Below, piece after piece: positions 1 through 6,314 of a stretch of DNA of 10,741 bases (position 1 is its first letter; each line of letters starts with the position of its first letter). This DNA is from CAZYJD01 sp964647785 (GTDB lineage: Bacteria; Bacteroidota; Bacteroidia; NS11-12g; UBA9320), in contig CAZYJD010000070.1 in the NCBI GenBank assembly GCA_964647785.1, positions 1-10,741 on the forward strand, in the 5' to 3' direction. The notes below the pieces were generated by a model, which worked only from the letters and a program-made list of their open reading frames with translations, did not search any database and was not told the origin of the DNA. Made by a program: the position numbers and the translations under genes.

Positions 1-2296
1 TGATACCGGCCCTTTTGGCTGCCAGAATTTTTTCCTTGATTCCGCCCACCGGAAGAACCTTTCCCCTAAGGGTGATTTCGCCTGTCATGGCCAAATGACT
101 TTTCACCTTTCTTTGGGTGAATAGCGATGCCAGAGAGGTCAATATGGTAATGCCCGCTGATGGACCATCCTTCGGCACTGCACCGGCCGGAAAGTGGATG
201 TGCACATCATATTGGTCGAACAATTTGTAGTCCAACTCGAGATAGTCGCAATGCGATTTGAGAAAGCTCACCGCTGTCATGGCCGATTCTTTCATCACAT
301 CGCCCAATTGTCCTGTAAGGGTTAGTTTGCCTTTGCCTCTGCTCAGCGCACTTTCTACGTAAAGAATTTCACCTCCAACTGCAGTCCAGGCCAAGCCGGT
401 AACTACGCCGGCGGTTTTGTTGTCTTGATAAACTTCTTTTTCCAATCTCCGGCTTCCCAACACTTTTAAAACAGTATCGGTTTTCATGGAGGCCTTGTAA
501 TCCTCTTTGCCCACGATTTGTTTGGCGCGGTATCTGGCCAGTGCTGCAATGGCCTTTTCCAGGGAGCGAACTCCGCTTTCACGCGTATATTCATCAATGA
601 TCTGATCAATCACCTTATCCGTCAACTTGAAATCTTTTGCCTTCAGGCCGTGCTCCCTGCGTTGCTTGGGAATGAGGTATTTTTTCGCAATCTCTCTCTT
701 TTCCTCCAGGGTGTATCCGTTGATTTCAATGATCTCCATGCGATCGAGCAAAGCCGGTTGGATGGTGTCGAGTCTATTCGCAGTGGCAATGAACATCACT
801 TTCGACAAATCGTAATCGAGGTCTACGTAATTGTCGTGGAAGCTGTTGTTCTGTTCAGGATCCAGAATTTCCAGCAGGGCAGAAGAGGGATCTCCCCTGA
901 AATCGTTGCCAATTTTATCAATTTCGTCCAGCACAAAAACTGGATTGCTGCTGCCCACTTTTTTGAGGTTTTGAATCACCCTGCCTGGCATGGCACCAAT
1001 ATAAGTTTTACGGTGTCCGCGCAATTCTGCTTCATCGTGCAGACCGCCTAAACTCATGCGCACGTATTTTCTGTCAACGGCTCGGGCAATGCTTCGTCCC
1101 AAGGATGTTTTACCCACGCCCGGAGGTCCGTACAAACAGAGGATGGGGCTTTTCATATCGCCCTTCAGTTTTAGCACGGCCAGGTATTCAAGAATGCGTT
1201 GTTTCACTTTCTCCAAACCGAAGTGATCATCATCCAAAACCTGACGCGCTCTCTTTATGTCAAAGTTGTCGTGGGTGTATTCGTACCAGGGAAGGTCCAA
1301 CAGCAGTTCGGCATAATTGAGGCTCACCGAATAATCGGGGGCTGCCGGGTTGATTCGCATCAGTTTATCGAGTTCCTTGTTGAAAGCTTTGTCGGTGGCT
1401 TCGGGCCAGTTTTTTTCTAAACCTCGATCCCGAAGTACTTCTATTTCTCTTTCAGGGGTGTCTTGACCCAGCTCTTCTTGTATGGCCCGGATTTGTTGTT
1501 GCAGGAAGTACTCGCGTTGCTGCTTATCAAGGTCCGTCTTAACCTTGCTCTGTATTTGGTTTCGGATTTCCAGCATTTGCATCTCCTTGTTGAGATGCTT
1601 GAGCACCATGGCTGCCCGAGTTTCCAAATCATTGATCTCCAACAGATCCTGCTTTTCAGAGAGCTCGATGTTCAAATTTGAGCTGATGAAACTGATGAGG
1701 AAATTAGGACTGTCTATATTCTTTAGGGCGAAATTTGCTTCGGTTGGGATGTTGGGAGAGATCTCTACTATTTTCATAGCCAGTTCGCGCACCGAGCGAA
1801 TGAGTACTTCATTCTCTTTGCTCTTCTGGAACTCGGGATCCGTAATGATTTGGACCGTTGCTTTGAGGTACGGTTCTTCCTGCACAAATTCTCCGATTGC
1901 AAATTTTCGCTTGCCCTGCAATATGACGGTGGTATTCCCATCGGGCATTCGCAACATTTTAACAATGGTAGCCACGGTTCCAATCAAATATAGATCTCCA
2001 GTATCCGGATCTTCAGTCTCTGCCTCTTTTTGAGAAACAACCCCGATGGTTTTGTCTCCTTTGTAGGCTTCTTTGATCAATCGGATGGATTTATCCCTTC
2101 CAACGGTTATTGGAAAAACCACTCCCGGAAATAAAACAGTATTCCGAAGCGGTAAAATTGGCAGTGTATCAGGATGTTCTTCTTTGTTGATCTCATCCTC
2201 TTCTTCTTTGCTCATGAGCGTGATGAATTCAGCATTATCCGACTCATCTTCAAATATATCCCCGGGTATGAACCAGGTATCCTTATCTGTAATCAT
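1..2296 (-). CDS. lon: ATP-dependent serine protease Lon (LonA type), C-terminus cut by window start
   Basis: Cytosolic AAA+ protease that degrades misfolded and short-lived regulatory proteins. Read on the minus strand, one open frame runs 765 codons to the window edge. Residues 1-44 form an acidic leader. The substrate-binding LON domain begins at LPILPLRNTVLFPG (45-58). The Walker A motif GPPGVGKT spans 390-397 (Lys396), and Walker B VFVLDEID puts Asp457/Glu458 in place. The peptidase domain has PKDGPSAG with nucleophile Ser713 (codon 158-160), and GGIKEK with Lys756 (codon 29-31). The Ser-Lys spacing of 43 equals that of E. coli Ser679/Lys722. All motifs run a constant 34 residues ahead of E. 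coli numbering, so about 818 residues are expected and roughly 50 are missing. The ATG at 2296 directly follows an in-frame TGA. Met28 is a possible alternative start. It has no Shine-Dalgarno sequence. It lies 85 bases downstream of the symporter gene on the same strand. Confidence 0.97.
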   Translation of the reverse strand, partial: MITDKDTWFIPGDIFEDESDNAEFITLMSKEEEDEINKEEHPDTLPILPLRNTVLFPGVVFPITVGRDKSIRLIKEAYKGDKTIGVVSQKEAETEDPDTGDLYLIGTVATIVKMLRMPDGNTTVILQGKRKFAIGEFVQEEPYLKATVQIITDPEFQKSKENEVLIRSVRELAMKIVEISPNIPTEANFALKNIDSPNFLISFISSNLNIELSEKQDLLEINDLETRAAMVLKHLNKEMQMLEIRNQIQSKVKTDLDKQQREYFLQQQIRAIQEELGQDTPEREIEVLRDRGLEKNWPEATDKAFNKELDKLMRINPAAPDYSVSLNYAELLLDLPWYEYTHDNFDIKRARQVLDDDHFGLEKVKQRILEYLAVLKLKGDMKSPILCLYGPPGVGKTSLGRSIARAVDRKYVRMSLGGLHDEAELRGHRKTYIGAMPGRVIQNLKKVGSSNPVFVLDEIDKIGNDFRGDPSSALLEILDPEQNNSFHDNYVDLDYDLSKVMFIATANRLDTIQPALLDRMEIIEINGYTLEEKREIAKKYLIPKQRREHGLKAKDFKLTDKVIDQIIDEYTRESGVRSLEKAIAALARYRAKQIVGKEDYKASMKTDTVLKVLGSRRLEKEVYQDNKTAGVVTGLAWTAVGGEILYVESALSRGKGKLTLTGQLGDVMKESAMTAVSFLKSHCDYLELDYKLFDQYDVHIHFPAGAVPKDGPSAGITILTSLASLFTQRKVKSHLAMTGEITLRGKVLPVGGIKEKILAAKRAGI

Positions 2297-2300
2297 TCAG

Positions 2301-2329
2301 TTTTTTTATTGACAGCTTGTCAGTTTTTT
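2301..2329. other. small hairpin flanked by T-runs, upstream of lon
   Basis: The intergenic region between the symporter stop and the lon start holds a short inverted repeat, TGACA-GCT-TGTCA (2310-2322). A run of seven T lies on one side (2301-2307) and six T on the other (2324-2329). In plus orientation it resembles a weak intrinsic terminator, but no plus-strand gene ends here. In the minus (lon) direction it is followed by A residues, so it is not a normal terminator for the symporter. It sits 13 bases before the lon ATG, so it could be a protein-binding site or a leader structure. It could also be chance. The 5-bp stem is weak evidence. Confidence 0.25.
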
Positions 2330-2381
2330 GGGAACTCGAAATCCCTTTCCTTAGTGTTCAAAGCCTGTGCCAATCGATTCA

Positions 2382-4273
2382 TTATGCCTTTAGCAATTCA
2401 CCTTTGCGCATACTCCAACTTAAGAAGATGAGTCCTACCAGGCAAAATAACAGGGCTTTTGCAAAGGAGCTCCACTCTTGAAATAACAAATAGCCCAATG
2501 CAAAAAGGGCCGCATAGGCCATGATGCATGCGCTGATCCACGCCATTAGCCGCCACCATAAATTTTCTTTTTGATTGCTGTAGTGTTTCCACCAACCCGA
2601 TGGTTGCACGCGTTTGGCAAAGTTCATGAGGGTTTGTTCGCTCTCCGGTGCCGTAAGCATGGTTACCAGCAGCCAAACGATGGTGGTGGCCCCTACGGTT
2701 AGAAAAAAGCTGTTGGGAAAGGTGATGGCCCACACCCATTTGCAGAGGGCATAGAAGATGAAAGGCGTAAGGGTGGCGCTGATTTCACTCCAAACATTGA
2801 TGCGCCACCAAAACCAGCGAAGAATCAAGACTGCGCCTAAGCCGGCTCCACATTCGAGAATGAACTCCCAAACGGTTTTAATGCTGTTGATTTGCGTGGT
2901 AATGCCGAGCGATACGACCATGAGTAAAAGGGTGGTGATTCTAGATGCACGAACAATTTGCACATCGCTCATTGGCTTCGATTTCAGGGGGAGCCAAAAG
3001 TCGTTGATCAGAAAACTTGCGCCCCAATTGAGTTGGGTTGAAATGGTGCTCATATAAGCCCCTAAAAATGCCGCCAGCATGAGGCCTTTGAGACCGATGG
3101 GTAAAAAGTCGCGCATGGCAAAAGCATAGCCAAGTTTTTTATCTGCAGCAGGTAAATCCGGGTATAAAACCAGGGCTGCCAGCGCCACGATGATCCAGGG
3201 CCAAGGCCGAAGCACATAGTGCGCAATTTGAAAGAACAAGGTTGCCAGCAAAGAGTCTTTCTCGCTTTTGGTGCTCATCATGCGCTGCGCAACATAGCCG
3301 CCACCTCCGGGTTCCTGCCCTGGATACCAGCTGCTCCACCACATGATTCCAGTGTATGCAATGAAAGAACCAATGCCCAGTGCGAAACCTTCAGACGCAC
3401 TGTTGAAGACAGGGAAAAAATTCAGCGCAAAACCGGGGCTCTTGTCTTTGAGTGCCTGCATGCTTCCAATCTGCGGACTGTCAACCACCAAATACGCCAG
3501 TAGAATACAGCTTCCCATGGCCAGAATGAATTGAAAGGCATCCATGAACGCAATGCCCTTTAATCCGGAGAGTGCAGACAATAGGGCAATGAATGCCATG
3601 AGGCTTGCCAAAATGCCGTAGGCTCCAGCGGGGAAAGAACTCAGCAAAATGGGCGGGCNNNNNNNNNNNNNNNNNNNNNNNNNNNNNNNNNNNNNNNNNN
3701 NNNNNNNNNNNNNNNNNNNNNNNNNNNNNNNNNNNNNNNNNNNNNNNNNNNNNNNNNNCTTGCCAAAATGCCGTAGGCTCCAGCGGGGAAAGAACTCAGC
3801 AAAATGGGCGGGCAGAAGGTGTTGATTAAAGACAGCATGGCCAGGTTAACCCATGCCATAACCAAAACATTCATGAACAAACCCAGGTAAACACTTTTAA
3901 AGGCGCGGAGCAAACCGGCAGCCTTACCGGAATACCTCAGGCTGATTAACTCTACTTCAGTGTGCAAGCCACTCCTCCGCCAGTAGCGGGCAAAAAAGAA
4001 AGTGGTGAACATGCCTCCCGCCAAAAAATTCCACCACAACCAATTGCCTGCAATGCCTTTTTCTGCCACAATTTCTGTAACAGCCAATGGTGTATCGGCG
4101 GCGAAAGTGGTGGCAACCATGCTGATGCCCGCCATATACCACGGCAAACTGCGGTTGCCTAAAAAAAATGCACTCAAGCCATTGGCGGCCTGTTTTCGAA
4201 ATGCAAAGGCAATGAGCAGACTGACCAATAAAAAGAAGGCGATAATCAATGAATCAATGGCGTGTAATTCCAT
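2382..4273 (-). CDS. sodium:solute symporter family (SSS/SLC5) transporter, interrupted by an assembly gap
   Basis: Inner-membrane secondary transporter expected to couple solute uptake to a sodium gradient; the substrate cannot be read from sequence. Removing 155 bases (100 N plus one copy of a 55-base flanking duplication) leaves 1737 bases, exactly 578 codons plus stop, in one frame. The product is hydrophobic along its length, with about 13 membrane segments. SSS features include the N-terminal FFLGNRSLPWYMAGISM followed by AADTPLAVTE (about 37-68). GAYMSTISTQLNWG (353-366) has the Ser/Thr cluster of the LeuT-fold Na2 site. WYPGQEPGGGGYVAQR lies at 264-279. The C-terminus is basic (RKGELLKA). 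The ATG at 4273 gives a normal N-terminal helix. The gene is divergent from the lipoprotein gene and precedes lon. It resembles Bacteroidota SSS transporters of unassigned substrate. As deposited, the gap length shifts the frame, so automated annotation will split it into two ORFs. Confidence 0.9.
3604..3658. repeat. 55-base duplication, left copy at scaffold gap
   Basis: The 55 bases ending directly at the N-run are identical to the 55 bases that begin directly after it (3759-3813). The perfect identity, and the fact that both copies abut the gap, indicate two contig ends that overlap and were not merged. It is not a biological repeat. The same protein segment, ILLSSFPAGAYGILA, is encoded twice as a result. 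Confidence 0.97.
3659..3758. other. 100-base run of N (scaffold gap)
   Basis: Exactly 100 N, the conventional placeholder for a gap of unknown size. It falls inside the symporter gene after codon 171. Because the ends on both sides are the same 55 bases, the true gap is most simply minus 55, meaning no sequence is missing. Confidence 0.99.
3759..3813. repeat. 55-base duplication, right copy at scaffold gap
   Basis: Exact second copy of 3604-3658, starting at the first base after the N-run. Keeping only one copy and deleting the N joins symporter residues Ala171 and Ser172 in frame. Confidence 0.97.
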
Positions 4274-4278
4274 GTTTG

Positions 4279-4286
4279 CGAAAATA
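4279..4286 (-). promoter_or_regulatory. possible -7 element for the symporter gene
   Basis: On the minus strand TATTTTCG matches the Bacteroidota -7 consensus TAnnTTTG at five of six fixed positions. It lies only five bases before the symporter ATG, so use of this element would give a nearly leaderless transcript. No TTG is found 17-23 bases upstream, which makes this a weak call. Confidence 0.2.
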
Positions 4287-4362
4287 GGTCAGTTCAACTT
4301 TAGATGAATTGTCACTCAACCGTCTGTTTGGCAGCAGACTTTAAAAACTTGCAATCAATTCT

Positions 4363-4370
4363 TACTTTTG
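4363..4370 (+). promoter_or_regulatory. Bacteroidota-type -7 promoter element for the lipoprotein gene
   Basis: TACTTTTG matches the Bacteroidota sigma-factor consensus TAnnTTTG perfectly and lies 19 bases before the lipoprotein ATG, inside the 116-base divergent intergenic region (4274-4389). The upstream TTG element is not clear: CTTTA at 4339-4343 has suitable spacing but is degenerate, and the TTTG at 4327-4330 is too far away. The predicted leader is short and has no Shine-Dalgarno sequence. Confidence 0.45.
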
Positions 4371-4389
4371 CCCCAAACTAATAATCCCT

Positions 4390-5256
4390 ATGAAAAAAAT
4401 TGCTATTCAATTATTTGCAGTTGTTCTCGGAGCCGCTGCTTTAATTTTACAAAGCTGCGGTGGTACTGACGGAACTGAAACTGGTCCAACCGTAGATTTT
4501 ATCGCAGATGCAGGTTTCACCAGCAGTGATGCCACCCTCGCAGGAGGTGTGCCCTTTAGCATTGGTATCAACGCTTCAAGCGATGCCAAAATTGACAAAG
4601 TAGAAATTCTTGTGTCTTATGATGGAGGCGTGAATGCAAAGCCTGATGGATGTGGCATCTGTGACACCACCATTGATGATAACAATGCGCGCATCGTGTA
4701 TAACGGAACAACCCGTACGGCTGTTGGAAATGAAAAATGGTCTTTCCGTGTAACGGATAAAAATGGCGGAGTAACCACCAAAAGCATTACCATTACCACC
4801 ACCAAAGCCATCGAGGAAAATCTGCAGTCATTCTCAGAAGACAACAACGGAGAGCCATTCCGTGTATGGAACGTCTTGGGCCCCAACTTCGGCGCATTCG
4901 ATTTGAAAAACGGAAGCTACCAAGCCGCTGGTGATCCTCCTGCAGATAAAGATATCATTGATGCTACTGAAAGCACAGACCTGCCAAACTGGCCTGGTGA
5001 GTGGAAGTCAGGAAATGGTTCGCTCTTCCTCAAAGCCCAGAATGCTTTTGCTTCTTATGTGGGCACTGAGCAATTGAAAGACGAATGGGGTACTTCTGCA
5101 GGGAATGCAGAAATCACTCCCCAAACTGGCGATGTTTACATCGTTAAGTTAAGAGGTGGCGATGATTGGGCATTGGTGCAAATCGTTGAGCGCATGAATG
5201 TAACCACCGATAACAAAGATTACATTGAGTTTATCTTTAAGAAGAAGAAACTCTGA
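4390..5256 (+). CDS. uncharacterised lipoprotein with an Ig-like N-terminal domain
   Basis: A 288-residue envelope lipoprotein of unknown function. The first 22 residues are a type II signal peptide: MKKIA, a hydrophobic stretch, then the lipobox LQSC with the lipidated Cys23. A Gly/Thr-rich linker follows. Residues about 33-138 look like a beta-rich Ig/PKD-type domain, with alternating strands ending in WSFRVTDKNGG and KSITITTTK. This domain carries a CxxC pair, CGIC (Cys88/Cys91), the only cysteines besides the lipid one. Residues about 145-288 form a second region with FGAFDLKNGSYQAAGDPPADKDI, WKSGNGSLF and GDVYIVKLRGGDDWALVQI, ending in a basic FKKKKL tail. I recognise this layout from Bacteroidota lipoproteins but know no function. 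It has no coupled partner: a strong terminator separates it from pfkA. Codon use looks like that of its neighbours. Confidence 0.87.
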   Translation: MKKIAIQLFAVVLGAAALILQSCGGTDGTETGPTVDFIADAGFTSSDATLAGGVPFSIGINASSDAKIDKVEILVSYDGGVNAKPDGCGICDTTIDDNNARIVYNGTTRTAVGNEKWSFRVTDKNGGVTTKSITITTTKAIEENLQSFSEDNNGEPFRVWNVLGPNFGAFDLKNGSYQAAGDPPADKDIIDATESTDLPNWPGEWKSGNGSLFLKAQNAFASYVGTEQLKDEWGTSAGNAEITPQTGDVYIVKLRGGDDWALVQIVERMNVTTDNKDYIEFIFKKKKL

Positions 5257-5276
5257 TCAATATTGTAAAGAATTTT

Positions 5277-5305
5277 AAAAGGGCTGCAGGAGCAGCCCTT
5301 TTTTT
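5277..5305 (+). terminator. intrinsic terminator after the lipoprotein gene
   Basis: A perfect 7-bp GC-rich stem, GGGCTGC-AGGA-GCAGCCC (5281-5298), is preceded by AAAA and followed by seven T. The A/T flanks can extend the stem to 11 bp. It starts 20 bases after the lipoprotein stop and ends 32 bases before pfkA, so the two genes are probably transcribed separately. Confidence 0.88.
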
Positions 5306-5337
5306 GTGCCCGATTGTATTTAATTTGTAGGCAAATC

Positions 5338-6306
5338 ATGAAAAAAATTGCAGTATTTACCTCCGGTGGAGATGCTCCGGGAATGAACGCATGTGTGCGC
5401 GCAGTGGTGCGAACGGCCACCCACTATGGTCTCGAAGTAGAAGGAATCATGCGTGGTTATCAGGGCATGATTGAAGGTGAATTCATCCGCATGAACTCAC
5501 GTTCGGTGGCCAATATTTTGCATCGCGGAGGAACCATGCTGAAGACAGCCCGAAGCAAAGAATTCATGACACCCGAAGGAAGGAAGAAGGCTTATGAGAA
5601 TTTGAAATCGCGCGGCATTGAAGGGTTGATTTGCATCGGTGGGAATGGTACTTACACGGGGGCCATGGTTTTTCATGAAGAGTTTGGAATACCTGCCATC
5701 GGTTTGCCGGGCACCATCGATAATGATTTATACGGCACGGATTACACCATTGGTTACGATACTGCGGTAAATACCGCTCTGGAGGCGATTGACCGTATTC
5801 GCGATACGGCCGATTCTCACGATCGTGTATTTTTAGTTGAGGTGATGGGGCGTGATTCAGGCTTCATTGCCATGGACGTGGGCATAGCTGGTGGGGCTGA
5901 ATCGATTCTGGTGCCTGAAGACAAACAAGATGTCAAGAAACTGTATCGTTTTTTTGAGGATGAAAAACGCAGCAAAAAAGCGTTCAGCATCATTGTGGTG
6001 GCAGAAGGAGATGAAGAAGGTGGGGCCATCGAAATGAGCAAAAAACTCAATGAGCGTTATCCTGAGCTGAATATCCGAACCACCATTTTAGGACATATAC
6101 AAAGGGGGGGGAGCCCAACTGTGCGCGACCGTGTGCTGGCTTCTCGTTTGGGTTCGCAGGCTGTTATTGCCCTGTCAGAAGGCAAATTTAACTGCACCAT
6201 TGGGGTGGTGAATGATAAAATCACCTTCACTGATTTCAATGAAGCAATCAATCGGAAAAAACAGATTCACAAGAACCTGATTAAGCTGGCAGAAATACTT
6301 GCCTGA
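5338..6306 (+). CDS. pfkA: ATP-dependent 6-phosphofructokinase
   Basis: Phosphorylates fructose 6-phosphate to fructose 1,6-bisphosphate, the committed cytosolic step of glycolysis. At 322 residues it matches the E. coli enzyme (320). Motifs in order are TSGGDAPGMN (8-17), the nucleotide loop IGGNGTYTGA (100-109), PGTIDND with catalytic base Asp128, VEVMGRDSGF, and HIQRGGSP. The glycine after residue 103 is the feature of ATP-using enzymes, since PPi-dependent forms have Asp there. Residue 103 itself is Asn, where E. coli has the Mg/ATP-site Asp103 (mature numbering). Effector-site arginines Arg21 and Arg25 are kept, but the His of the E. coli KKHAIV segment is not (KKAFSI here), so allosteric control may differ. 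I chose ATG 5338 because the protein then begins directly with the family start MKKIAVFTSGG; an upstream TTG at 5314 adds residues with no counterpart. The gene converges on gyrB. Confidence 0.97.
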   Translation: MKKIAVFTSGGDAPGMNACVRAVVRTATHYGLEVEGIMRGYQGMIEGEFIRMNSRSVANILHRGGTMLKTARSKEFMTPEGRKKAYENLKSRGIEGLICIGGNGTYTGAMVFHEEFGIPAIGLPGTIDNDLYGTDYTIGYDTAVNTALEAIDRIRDTADSHDRVFLVEVMGRDSGFIAMDVGIAGGAESILVPEDKQDVKKLYRFFEDEKRSKKAFSIIVVAEGDEEGGAIEMSKKLNERYPELNIRTTILGHIQRGGSPTVRDRVLASRLGSQAVIALSEGKFNCTIGVVNDKITFTDFNEAINRKKQIHKNLIKLAEILA

Positions 6307-6314
6307 GCCGGAAA

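Noticed and set aside
518..1051. Plus-strand 177-residue ORF
   Set aside because: It is opposite lon, whose minus-strand frame carries the AAA+ motifs throughout. The plus-strand translation shows no domain and is a shadow frame.
1482..2033. Plus-strand 183-residue ORF
   Set aside because: It is antisense to the lon N-terminal domain, with low-complexity Ser-rich content and no recognisable motif.
3604..3813. Biological direct repeat or transposon target duplication
   Set aside because: The two 55-base copies are perfect and abut the N placeholder at both edges. An assembly overlap explains this fully.
2382..4273. Symporter as a pseudogene or two separate genes
   Set aside because: The break coincides exactly with the N-run and the identical contig ends. 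Collapsing them yields one frame of normal SSS length.
5314..5337. Upstream TTG start for pfkA adding eight residues
   Set aside because: The family begins at M-K-K-I with the nucleotide loop close behind. The extra residues have no counterpart and the codon overlaps the likely promoter area.
4390..5351. Identical first 14 bases of the lipoprotein gene and pfkA (both start MKKIA) as a repeat
   Set aside because: A-rich starts encoding MKKI are common in this kind of genome. The similarity stops after five codons.
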